The notes below the pieces were generated by a model, which made no database searches, had not been told where the DNA came from, and saw only the letters and a list, made by a program, of their open reading frames with translations. Shown piece after piece: positions 1 to 9,831 of a stretch of 36,393 nt of DNA. A program made the translations under genes and the position numbers. How positions within the stretch are numbered: the first letter of the stretch is position 1; every line of letters begins with the position of its first letter. Source of the DNA: Caulochytrium protostelioides (lineage: Eukaryota; Chytridiomycota; Caulochytriomycetes; Caulochytriales; Caulochytriaceae); assembly GCA_003615045.1 (NCBI GenBank), contig ML014298.1, positions 1-36,393 of the forward strand. The letters run 5' to 3'.

Positions 1-1323
1 TTGTCGTTCAGCTTGCCCGTGTGGCGCTGGCCCGGCTTGACGGTCAGCAGCTCCATGGGGATGATGACGCGGCCCTTCTTGTCCATCACGGCGCACGGCA
101 GCGTCGGGAACTCGAGGCGAATGCTGTGGCGCGTGAGATAGTAGTCGGCGATCGAGATCATCTTGCCGTCGATCTCCTGCACCGTCTCGCGCGCACCCTC
201 CTTTGTGAGCGCCGCGATCTTGTAGTCCGAGCGCTTCGTGTGATTTTCGTATGTCAGCTTTGTCTTGAGGCCCTTCAGGTACAGCACCAGGCGGTTGCGG
301 TCGCGGCGCAGCCAATCGGGGCGGATGTCGGTGATGTTGCGCGCGCCAAAGAAGGCACAGACCACGTCGATGAGCGAGCCTGTCGGGTAAAAGGTCGTCG
401 AGGACACGTCCATGTTGAGCAGCAGGCTGCGGTACGTCGGGCGGACCGACTGGTACCACCCGTCGTGCACGACGAGCCCGTCGGGCAGCGGCTTGCTCGA
501 CTTGGGCGAGAAGAAGGACCCGCCGCCGCCGCCCGAGACGAGGAAGTTGAGTGCCGGGAAGTGGCGCACCAGCACCTGGATGACGGTGAGCGCGATCTGG
601 GGCACGACGTTGATCTCGCGGTTGATGAAGCGGTGCAGCTCCTTCATGGAGACCTCGGCGACGCGCTCGATCTGCAGCCCGAACTTCTTGGGGAACCCGC
701 GCTCGGAAGTGACCTCGATGTCGCACGGCACGAGGCACCGGTCGGGCAGCACCGTGGGCGAGAAGATGTTGGCCATGCCGTCGTAGACCGTGTTCTGCAC
801 GGTCCGCTCGCGTTCGTGCAGCTTGCGCCACTTGTCGATCACGTCCCGCGCATAGACTTTCTTGGCCGTATCGGGCATCTCCTTATCCTCGGGCTCCATG
901 ATGACATCTATGAACGCCATTGCGAATACGCGAATACGAATGCCAATGCCAAATGCGATTGCCATCCAAGGTGACAGGATCATGCCATCGGCATGCCGAG
1001 CAAAAAAAAAGGAGTTGTGGAGGTGAGTCGAGGCTCTCCATTGCCCCATGGCCCACGAGCCGTTGACCGCCCGCATGCCCCCCCACCGGGCCTCATCGGG
1101 CCCCATCAGGCGGCAACTTACGGTAGTGGTGGATATCGCGGTCCGGAAACTGGAGCGGGTAAAAGTTGGCGACGAGGCGCAGGACGCGGCCGGCCTGGTG
1201 GATGCCCGGCCGCAGAGGGCGCGGGTAGACCTGCCGCGCATGCTCGCGGTTCACGAGCGCGGTCTGCGCCGCCGGATCGAGCGCTGGCTCGACATACGCC
1301 TCGCGTTCACGCTTGCCCGACAT
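1..1323 (-). CDS. Argonaute family protein, 5' part (N, ArgoL1 and PAZ domains); continues past the window start
   Basis: Small-RNA-guided effector of RNA silencing, about 369 N-terminal residues visible. Exon 1 is 1122-1323 and exon 2 is 907 down to 1. Exon 1 starts at ATG 1323, which has an in-frame TAG four codons upstream, and ends in the Argonaute N-domain pattern RPG..AGR...L.ANFYPLQFP..DIHHY. The donor GTAAGT follows at 1121; the TAG acceptor at 908-910 restores frame as HHYHVIMEPED. Exon 2 is open throughout. It carries the ArgoL1 signature GGGGSFFSP, then GWYQSVRPTYRSLLLNMDVS, then a PAZ domain ending in IPMELLTVKPGQRHTGKLND. Those motifs are diagnostic for eukaryotic Argonautes. MID and PIWI, and so the slicer tetrad, lie outside the window, so catalytic competence cannot be judged. 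The symbol (qde-2, ago1 and so on) is left blank because orthology is unclear. Confidence 0.95.
908..1121 (-). other. intron 1 of the Argonaute gene
   Basis: Runs from the GTAAGT donor at 1121 to the TAG acceptor ending at 908, 214 nt, phase 1. Splicing joins the N-domain motif across the junction in frame. There is little pyrimidine tract before the acceptor, but no other AG near it restores the frame. Confidence 0.8.
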
Positions 1324-2573
1324 CGTCACAGCCTAACCGCTCCGCCGAGGTCGACGAGCGAGAAGCCAAGCAGATCCTGTCGCGATCGCCGCGATGAAGC
1401 GTGGGGATGGGTTGCGCTCCCGCTCCTCTGCGCGAAGGCGACGGCGAACGAGAAAGGCCTCCGCGAGACCCAGAACCACGGGTCGCCTGCCACGCGTGCG
1501 ATGTCGGCCAAGCGAACGACCCGTGTGCTGCGCGCGGCCAAATCAGCAGGGTATCGAGGAGCAGGAGCAGAGCCACGTGCGACGTAGACTCCCGACCAGG
1601 ATGTCGGGCAGTCGTCGAAAAAAAAAAAGCGGCACGATGGGGTATCAAGGGGGTATCGTCACGAGGGCCGAGGACCGCGAATGCGTCTGGAGCGACGCGT
1701 CGATGTCATGCTTGCCCTTCCCGCCCGCACCCTCTCTGCGTGGATGAACGGAACGAGTCACGCGGCGGCGGCATTCATGATCCGACCGATCCGGCGCGCC
1801 CGTTCCCCACACGTGCAGCACACTCGGGACGGGCGACGCTGGGATCGCGCGTTGCTTGCTCCTCGGCGCCACTGGCCGGGCTCACGGTGTTCCTCCGACG
1901 CGGGCCGGGCGTCCGATGCCGGTCGGCAGGATGCTGGTCGCCATTGTGCTCGCACGCCGCCTGCCGAGGATGGCGGATGTCCACGAGAGCGAATCGAAAA
2001 CGGCGCGTGCCGCATGCACCACCACCACCGGAAACGGCGCGTCGGACCCGCGACGGCGACTCGGGCCCTGGACGGCGATGCGATGCGCGGCGCATGAATG
2101 CGCGGTCACGCGAAACGACGCGTCGGGGGATCGAGCCGCAAGGTGGGGAGGAGTCGCGGCGGCATCGGCGGCGGCATCGGCTTGACGCGTGCGTCCGTGC
2201 CGCTCTGGCCGCTGCCGACGGAAACGCAACCAACGCGCTTCGACCGCGTCGCTGCGATCCGACCGTGAGGATACGGGCCGCCGCGGCGTTGGACGGCTGC
2301 GAGGAAGCGGAGGTCGGAGACGGCGACGCGGCGCGGCGCGGCGCGGCGCGCGAGGCCGCGGATCGGCTGCCGCACGGCGAGTCGCGACGCGTGCAAGGCA
2401 GGCGCCCCGTCGCCGCGACGGCTGAGTCGGACGATGCGGGCGCCACGGCCCGAGGACCCTCGGCGCCGGTCGGCCGCAGACGCGACCCGCGGTCAGGTCT
2501 CCCGCCGTGCTCCGAGGCCTGATACTGCGTCGGCGCGTCCTTGCCCGCCGCGGTATGCAGCAGGCCGTAGGCA

Positions 2574-2636
2574 GGATGCCGGATGCCAGATGCCGGATGC
2601 CGGATGCTGGATGCTGGATGCTGGATGCCGGATGCC
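2574..2636. repeat. 7-bp minisatellite, nine copies
   Basis: Nine head-to-tail heptamers, seven reading GGATGCC or GGATGCT in a block pattern (C, C, then a variant starting AGATGCC, C, T, T, T, C, C). There are no indels. A 7-bp period would shift frame at each unit, so it is unlikely to be coding. Confidence 0.95.
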
Positions 2637-3332
2637 GTCCGGCGTCGACTGACGGCGACGGCGCTCGCGCCGCGCATCACGGTTCGGACGGCTCGGACGC
2701 CCCCCCGACAACGAGGCCCCCGCCCGCCGCCGTGCGGGCCCAGGAGGCGGCCACCCCTCACGCGCTTGCGACCAGGATAGCGGTGCGCCGGCGGCGGACC
2801 CCGATGCCGGGCACGATTAGCGCGGCGGCCTTTCCCTTTCTTTGGCGAGGGCTGCCAGGCCGGCATGGGACGTGGACAGCGACCCTATCGAAGCAGAACG
2901 CGCTTCAAACCTCGATGCCTCGGATGGCCTGGCGGGCCGACGCGCCCATGGGTGGGACGGGGTACCCTGACGGATGGATGACACGGGCCATGGCGGTCGT
3001 TCAGCACCAGCGACGACAGGCGCCTTGCGGGATGCAGGATCTGTCGGCGTTAGCCGAGGGAGTCCGATCGATGGCTTCCTCGGCGACGGCAGCACGCCAA
3101 CCTGCATACCGCATCCAGCGGTTGGCAACCGAGGAAAGAGCCGCATCCTGGTGCTGGATCTCCATTCCCCATCTGCTCGGTGCGGGTGACCGAAAGAGTT
3201 CCGCCATTGCGGGCCACGTGTCCTGCCGACGTGCCGTCGTCTGCTGCCAAGCAAACGCAGGCGCCTTAGTCTGGGAGACCCTCCCTTGTTGGAGAGGGAA
3301 ACGAAGCCAAGGAACCATCAGTCAGCACCACG

Positions 3333-3362
3333 CGATGCGATGCGATGCGACGCGATGCGACG
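3333..3362. repeat. short GATGC pentamer repeat
   Basis: Six near-identical 5-bp units (GATGC with one GACGC) in intergenic sequence upstream of the MBOAT gene. Confidence 0.85.
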
Positions 3363-3966
3363 GCGGTGGCACGGCGGTTGCACCCTGCGCGTGCCGATCG
3401 ATGCCGCCTTCGCACCCGTTTCCGGACAGCGCCACCGTCGGTCGGGACCGCTGAACCGGCGCGGTCGTCCGCGGGCGAGGGGCCGACAGCGGGCGCCGTC
3501 AACGCCACACCGAAGGGCCAGATGACGGGCGGCCCCGCGGATGGCGGGCCTCGGATCGGCCCGGCCACCCACGTCGTGACGCTGTTGGCGACGGTCGCGA
3601 CGCGCGACGGCACGAGACCGCCGTGTCGGCCGTCGCCGGCTATCGCGGCGCGCGGCACGCATCGGGTATGCCATCGCTGGCCTATGACCTTGGGGCACGT
3701 GTCGGCGGCGACGCGTCCGCGGCGGTCTTCTCGGAGGCGCCATCGATGGTGATTCGCTGACATCGGTCCTCGCAAGGGGATTCGCGCTTCATCCAGGACC
3801 AACCACGCGCGGGAACCCCGGCATCAGCGCGAGCGCATCGTCCGAGCTGCCCGAACGCGCGCGCCGTACTGCCCCTCGCGTGACTGTCAACCGACTGCAT
3901 CGGGGGCGTGGCCCGCCTCGCTCGTTTCATCTTCGGAGCAACGCACCGACCTGACCGCCCATCGCC

Positions 3967-6087
3967 ATGCTGCGGTACGTGGTGCCGCCCGACCTGATCG
4001 CGGGCATGCCTGAGAGCAATCTGTTGCTGGTCAACGTGCTCTTTACGAATCTCTTGGTGCTGACGCCGCTCTACCTGCTGCTGCCGCGGTCTGCGAACGC
4101 CCGCCACCTCTTTGCGATCCTCGCCACCGTCGGCTTGTTCACGTACATGCGCCAGCTGGACCTGCTCTGGCACCTCGTCGGCTGGGCCACCGCGGTCTAT
4201 GTTCTCCACGCCGCCGTCGCGCTCAGCCCGCAGCGCGTGGCCCAGTCCCTGCGGACCTCCCGCGTGCTGCCTGTCCTGACCTTCCTCGGGCTGATGGGCG
4301 GGCTGGTCGCCCACCACTACGAGTACCAGATCCTGCATCCCGAGCGCGAGGACGTCTCGGCCTCGTTTATGCTCCTGGTGCTCAAGCTCAGCGCGTTCTC
4401 GTGGTCCTACTACGACGGCCAGCTCATCCAACATGCGGCCGGCCTCCAGAAGCGCGCCGCCGAGGACGACTCCGCCAAGGACGACCCCGCGGACGGCCGC
4501 GCGCGGCCGCGACGCTCCCCGCGCGACGCGCTGCTCGTGAGCCGCGCCGAAGGGCTCGCCCCGCCGCTGGTCGCCAAGGCGTTTGCCGAGCTGCCGGGGC
4601 CGCTCGAATACTACGGGTACGTGCTGTTCTTTGCGTCGTTCCTCACGGGCCCCACGCTGCCGTTTACGCAGTACCGCGCGTTCGTGCTGAGCCGCGGGCC
4701 CTACGCGCAGCTGCCGCCGAAGCGCGGCCGCATCGCCGCCGCGCTCTGTCTCCAGGGGATCCTGTACATGGGGCTCTACGCGGTGCTCGAGCCGCGCTGC
4801 GCCTACGACCTGCTGCTGACGCAGTATGCGCCACGCGGCCCCGCCGTCGCCCTCGCATACATGGGCGCCGCCGCCCTCGTCGCCCGCATGCGCTACTACG
4901 GCGCCTGGCGTCTCGCCGAAGCCGCCTGCACCTTCCTCGGTATCAGCTTCTACACGGCGCCGGGCACCGACGCCCACGGCCGCCCGACCACCGTGTGGAA
5001 GCGCCACCAGAACATCCAGATCCGCCGCATCGAGTTCGCCACGAGCCCGCAGGGCCTCATCAACAACTGGAACACCCAGACCGCGTCATGGCTCCGCGAA
5101 TGCGTATATCTCCGGCTCGTGTGGTACGGCCCGCCCCACCGGGCGCAGTCGCGGCACGCGTCGGCCCATGCGCCCTCCAGGACCGTCAAGCATACCGGCA
5201 TGGCGACGACCACGACCTACGCCGTCTCGGCCCTGTGGCATGGGCTCTACCCGGGGTTCTGGGGGACATTTCTTTCAGGCGCGTTGCTCACTTATTCAGG
5301 TCAGGCCCTGCGCCGCCACCTGCGGCCCTACGTCCACGCACCCAACGGCGCCCTCCGCTCCTACAAGCGCGCCTACGCGCTCTGCGGCTGGGTCGCGACG
5401 CTGCTCAGCATCGACTACTGCGCCGCCACGTTCTACTTCAAAACCTGGGACCAAATGTATGCCGCGTTCGCCAGCGTCTACTTCCTGCCCCACCTCGCCT
5501 TTGTGCTCACCATCCTGGGCGCGCGGCTGCTGCCCTGGATTCTGGGGCCGCCGCCGCCGCCGCCCGCGACCGCGGCTGCCGCCACGGCGACCGCCACCCT
5601 CACCGGCACTCCATCCGCCGACACCCCTGTGGGCGCCGCCGAGGCGGCCATGGCAGGCCGCGCCACGCCGCCGTCGCATCAGCACCCGCACCCCGGTCTT
5701 GCCGGCGTGGCGAGCGCAGCCGCACAGGCCGCTGCACAGGCCGCCGCGCAGGCCGCCCAGGTCGCGGGCAGCCCCGTCGGGTCGCGCGTCAGCACGCGTG
5801 TCGCCGTCGATGTGCGGCAGCCGGGCCGGGCCGCGGCGGACGCGGGCGCAGGCGCCGGAGACCGAGACGCGGGCGCCGGCGCGGTGGAGGTCGAGGTCGA
5901 GGTCGGGGGCCATGTCTCGGAGGGGACGCTGTCGTCGTATGCATCGTCGTATACGTCGAGCGACGACGGGCTGACGACCGCGCCGGCGATGGCCGCGGTG
6001 CGGCAGACGCGCGCGGCGAAGCGCTCGGGCCGTCGCAAGCGTCGTTCCGGTTCCTCGTCCTCCTCGTCCTCCTCGTCGTCAGACTGA
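3967..6087 (+). CDS. MBOAT-family lysophospholipid acyltransferase (Ale1/LPCAT-like)
   Basis: Polytopic ER-type membrane acyltransferase, 706 residues, no intron, likely to re-acylate lysophospholipids in the Lands cycle. Several hydrophobic segments lie in the first 160 residues and again at 210-330 and 415-525. The family motifs are in the expected order: LTGPTLPFTQYRAFV near 226-240, IRRIEFATSP near 352-361, NNWNTQTASWLR at 366-377 with the conserved Asn, and SALWHGLYPGFW at 421-432 with catalytic His425. These match the Ale1/MBOAT1-2-5 group better than DGAT1 or sterol acyltransferases. The ATG sits in a good context (CATCGCCATGC). Two additions look lineage-specific: a charged loop at about 161-195 and a 180-residue Ala/Gly/Ser-rich cytosolic-looking tail ending in a run of Ser. 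No KKXX retrieval signal is seen at the C-terminus. Substrate preference cannot be read from sequence. Confidence 0.93.
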   Translation: MLRYVVPPDLIAGMPESNLLLVNVLFTNLLVLTPLYLLLPRSANARHLFAILATVGLFTYMRQLDLLWHLVGWATAVYVLHAAVALSPQRVAQSLRTSRVLPVLTFLGLMGGLVAHHYEYQILHPEREDVSASFMLLVLKLSAFSWSYYDGQLIQHAAGLQKRAAEDDSAKDDPADGRARPRRSPRDALLVSRAEGLAPPLVAKAFAELPGPLEYYGYVLFFASFLTGPTLPFTQYRAFVLSRGPYAQLPPKRGRIAAALCLQGILYMGLYAVLEPRCAYDLLLTQYAPRGPAVALAYMGAAALVARMRYYGAWRLAEAACTFLGISFYTAPGTDAHGRPTTVWKRHQNIQIRRIEFATSPQGLINNWNTQTASWLRECVYLRLVWYGPPHRAQSRHASAHAPSRTVKHTGMATTTTYAVSALWHGLYPGFWGTFLSGALLTYSGQALRRHLRPYVHAPNGALRSYKRAYALCGWVATLLSIDYCAATFYFKTWDQMYAAFASVYFLPHLAFVLTILGARLLPWILGPPPPPPATAAAATATATLTGTPSADTPVGAAEAAMAGRATPPSHQHPHPGLAGVASAAAQAAAQAAAQAAQVAGSPVGSRVSTRVAVDVRQPGRAAADAGAGAGDRDAGAGAVEVEVEVGGHVSEGTLSSYASSYTSSDDGLTTAPAMAAVRQTRAAKRSGRRKRRSGSSSSSSSSSSD

Positions 6088-6564
6088 ACGTGATCGTCTG
6101 TTCTTGCCGTAGGTCTTGTATAAATCCAGGTCGCGTCGGAGACCGCAAGCCCCTGTGGCCGCCATGGGTTGGGCTCGGGTGAGTTTCGATGGCCACCTGC
6201 GTTCCTCATCGTGACGAAGAGGACGTTTTCCATGCCGCCATCCATCACGCTAGCTCAAGAAGGTGTTTTCTTATCGCTCGCTGCATGGGACTGTCGACTC
6301 ATAGAACACTCGGACTCCCACGGGGTCTGGAGTACGGGCATACTCGGTGTTCGTGCCTTGCCAAGCACGATACGGCGCCCGTTTCGTGTATGGTATACCT
6401 TTCGTTCCCCGTGCTTTGCACAACAACAGACGCAGTACGCGAGGCATTGGGATATTGCACCCGTCGCAGCGCCGCCACCCCGCACGACGGTCGTAAAGAG
6501 ACACCGATGAACGGACTTGGAAGTGAAGAATAGACAGGGACGAAAGAACAGAGGGGAGGGTTTG
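6088..6564. other. intergenic, 3' of the MBOAT gene
   Basis: Less GC-rich than the neighbouring genes. Holds a TATAAATCC stretch at 6118-6126, 30 bases past the MBOAT stop, possibly part of its 3' processing signal. No coding frame is supported. Confidence 0.5.
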
Positions 6565-7181
6565 TCACAGGGGCCGGTGGTACATCGTCATAACACATAA
6601 AGTACCACGATTTCCTCCTACAAAAACCGCAGCGATGTTGATCCGATGCACCGTATAAACCGCCTGATTAAAGTGTGCTCTAGCAGCCAATAGAACGCTT
6701 GGAGGGGTACGGGACGACGCCTCGTAAGGCGAAGGGTTCGTAAACCAGGTGGCCGACGGCCAGCCGTCGGTATACCCGCCGAAGCGAGTGACCGCGCAGC
6801 TGGCGCCGGACCTACCCAACCAAGAGCTGGAGGTGCCCAGGTCACCTGCCCATCGTGTGGGCAAGGCCTGTTGTAGTGAGCTCCTTTCCCGCTCCCGCCC
6901 CTCTCTGTCTCTCGGCTAGCGACACTCACGTTATCGGAAGAGGAGCGAACGATAGCCTCGAAGGGTGGAATGATCGTGCTGAAGACGCCGGTCGCGGACC
7001 GCTTTATATACGCGTCGTCGCGGTCGATTAGCACGCCTCCCTGCGCCGTCGCGGTTAGCGTCCCAAACTCCGACCGCGGCGGCGGGTGCATGCGGCGTGC
7101 ATGACTGCGCCACATTTCCCTGGGATCCGCGCGACTGTCCATCATCGACTCCGGGGGCCGATGGCTCCCTTTTGGGAGCAT
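6565..7181 (-). CDS. possible small two-exon gene of unknown function
   Basis: I do not recognise a family. The case rests on a well-formed intron. On the minus strand an open frame ending ...FEAIVRSSSDN meets the donor GTGAGT at 6929. After 62 nt, a CTCAC branch-like site followed by ACAACAG (acceptor ending at 6868) leads into a second open frame beginning ALPTRWAGDL and ending at a TGA at 6565-6567. The intron is phase 0 and its length is not a multiple of three, so splicing is needed to join the frames. ATG 7181 is only the longest possible start; the 5' end may include another exon near 7200-7435, where a minus-strand frame is also open. Third-position bias is weak. It could be a young gene, a decayed gene or chance. 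Confidence 0.3.
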
Positions 7182-8769
7182 GGCAGGTTAGGATACCTAC
7201 TTTCATGGAAACACGACAAGGCGGTCGGGATTCGGATCGAATGCTTGAACGGCGCGCGCACCGTGCGGCGGAAGCTCAGAAGCTCCAGGGGTTGCCGCTT
7301 GGTTATAGGGCTTGCGGGTGAACCAACGTCGAGGAGGCCGTCCGTCTCGTTGACCGTTGCTCGGTCTCTGGAGCATACCCGGAAATCGAGGATGCGATTC
7401 CTCGTCAGGATCTTCCCGTATTGGCGTAATGTCATTTTTTCATGTTCGTTGCTATCTTTTTTTTTTCGTTGTGAGGGGAGTGATGACAGCTAGCAATTTG
7501 ATGGCGTCATACTGATACTGTCGCTGCAGTGACTGAGGCTCCCGGTGACGGACGGACATCGATCCCATGAGTCGCGGCCGATGCTCAAAAATGAGGCGCT
7601 GCCGATGAAAGCAAAAAATGCGTTCAGCAGCACGGATGGCGGCTTTTGTCCTCAAACCGCATGAAACGAAAATGCCGTCGTCACCACAGCCTCCGCCCCT
7701 TGCTGGGCCGAGGGGTTCCGCACTCTGACGGTCGTGCCGGTGCCGCACGGTTTCCCCGCGCCGCTGCGCGGAATACTGCCGCCGCGCTTGCCCTTTCATG
7801 GCCGTGGCATACGAGAGCATCTGACGCATCTGACGCCATTTTGGAGTGTCCGAAACGCATGTTGGTTGCCGCTGGCGTTTCAAATGAAGCGAGGCGAGGC
7901 GAGGCGAGACGCGTTGAGTTTCGTTGCCGTCGGAATGGGCGTCGCGGTATCAGGGGTCAAGCATCCGCTTGGAGACCTCGGCGAGATGGAGACGGACCAC
8001 GACTGTGTCACAGTGACCGCATAGACGTCTCGCCAGCGTCAGCCCTCGCCTTCCATCCGGCACGGTGCTTGGATGGTTGAGTTGCCCACTAGCCAGCCTC
8101 ACTTGTGTTGCCGATGGGACGGCTAATATCCCTTGAAGATCGCATCGAGCACGCGGTCCGTATTCCAGCTCGCGTATCGCATGGCTGTTGCGACCCATCC
8201 TGTTGTCACTCCGGACTTCAGAAGTGATGCGCCAGCAGCCAATCATCACCGCCTTTTTGCTGGTCGCTCAGACCATGCTGACGTAGAGCCAGGACACACC
8301 CGACTCTCACGCCATCGCCTTGTGTATGCTCTTGTCTTGTATCCCAGCGTCTCCTTGTTCCGCCACCTTCTCTGGGCCGATTCGTGCCGACTGACGGCGT
8401 ACGGTGGATCTGGACGTCCTCAGACGAGCAAGGCCTCCCTTCCGCGCCTTCTCTGCCGCCTGCCCCTCTTGCATCACAGAACACGCCGGGATTGAGGGTC
8501 TACGAAGGCGCACCGTGGGCCCCACCCGGCGTGTGCCCGCCCCCGTTTACCCCCTGCAAGCCCGCGACATCAGGCCATCTTGTGCGGTGTCGTCGGCAAG
8601 ACATATCCGCCGCCTTGCGCTATGCACAGCGCTGGCTCGCTGATATATTGCTGCTGATCCGAGCATCATCATCATCATCGTCGACGAGGACGAGGACGAG
8701 GACGAGGCCAGCGAGGACGACGATCCTGACGCCAGCACACGCACGCACCGCACCTCGGCTGAGTGTGCT

Positions 8770-8801
<32 letters not shown>

Positions 8802-9831
8802 CGCCTGCCAGCGCCTACGCTTGGTGGTGCTTGGTCGCCGCTTATCGCCGCTCCGCTCTGCTCCGTGGCTCCGCCCTGCTCCACCCTGCTCCACCGCGCC
8901 GCGCCGCGCCGCGTGTGCACCGAGTCCACGGGCCTTTCTCGTCTTTGCTTGGGGGCCACGCCGTCGTCTCCGACGGAGGCGTGCGCATCGGACCCCTGGC
9001 CGCCAACGAGGAAGTCCATCCGCCATCAGTCTCAGCCCACCCTGCTGTTGAAGTCGGAGGCGGCATGAGACGGAACGGGCCTGCAGAATCACCGTAAGAC
9101 CTCACGCGGAACGACGGCCGCTGCCGCTCAGCCGCAGACGCCGCTCACGCCCGCCGGCATCGACCCTCCGCCCGCCATATAGGTTATCTCCGACCGCCGC
9201 CCTTTCAAGCGATTCGGCGGCGACGCACGACGCAAGGCGGCGAGAGGCAGACCGATGAAGTATGAAAGTACATCGCGCGTACCGCTGTTCGTGTTCGATT
9301 GGTTGACCGCGCACGCCGCCGCCCTCCCGGTGCTTCGACACCGCCATTAGAACGCCGACACTGCCCATACCCATACCCCGACGCCGACGCCGACGCCGAC
9401 GCCGCCTGGGGCGGACCGTCATCGAGATCCACCGATCCTAGCCCGCTGCGTCAAGCTGCTCCGGTGCGTCCCGCGGTTGCTCCTGGCCGACACCCGCTGA
9501 CCACCGTCTCCGGCGCCCGCCCCCGACACACTACATCAACCGCTTGCGCCCGCTTGATGGTCGGACCCGCTTCATAGGACCTGCCTGCCTGTCCCCGCTG
9601 TGCCCTGCGCCGACTACGGCGTCTCGACGCGCTTCACCGACCGGCGGTGCGGGACGGGTTCGCAGCGTGCCGGGACCGGCCGCCCGGCTCGCGATGCCCC
9701 GCCGCACCCCGCCCCGGCCGGCGCTGCCCCGGCAGGCACGGCCACGACCCGCGCGGCCAAGGCCACGGCCTGCCGCCGGCGCTGCCGCTGGCGCCGGCGG
9801 CAGCCGTGGCGGTGGCCTCCGTCTCAGCGGG
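7182..9831. other. intergenic or undetermined region
   Basis: Roughly 2.6 kb, AT-richer at 7200-8300 and increasingly repetitive from 8650. A plus-strand frame at 8384-9097 contains a Ser run, an Arg-Thr repeat and a 12-residue Pro run, all read from simple repeats, so I do not call it a gene. Short GAGGC repeats lie near 7889-7909 and a CCGACG repeat near 9378-9407. The promoter of the 9832 gene should lie at the right end. Confidence 0.45.
8663..8706. repeat. compound trinucleotide/hexanucleotide microsatellite
   Basis: A CAT run followed by alternating GACGAG units, with a CCG run about 60 bases further on. It is outside any supported gene. Confidence 0.85.

Larger units (their letters stand above)
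1324..3966. other. intergenic region between divergent Argonaute and MBOAT genes
   Basis: About 2.6 kb with long open frames on both strands. These frames are Arg-rich, show no domain motif, and lack the G/C third-position bias of the real genes nearby, so I read them as a by-product of high GC. The stretch must hold both divergent promoters; no TATA element stands out. It contains two short tandem repeats, annotated separately. Confidence 0.6.

Noticed and set aside
21-974. 317-residue plus-strand frame at the left edge
   Set aside because: Antisense to the Argonaute exon, which has unmistakable ArgoL1 and PAZ motifs.
1401-2866. Long overlapping frames on both strands upstream of the MBOAT gene
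   Set aside because: Arg-rich, motif-free and without the third-position bias of real genes here; one of them reads through the heptamer minisatellite.
3682-5007. 441-residue minus-strand frame over the MBOAT gene
   Set aside because: Antisense shadow; the plus strand carries the complete acyltransferase motifs.
8384-9097. 237-residue plus-strand frame with Ser, Arg-Thr and poly-Pro runs
   Set aside because: Most of its distinctive sequence is read from simple repeats, and several frames on both strands are equally open.
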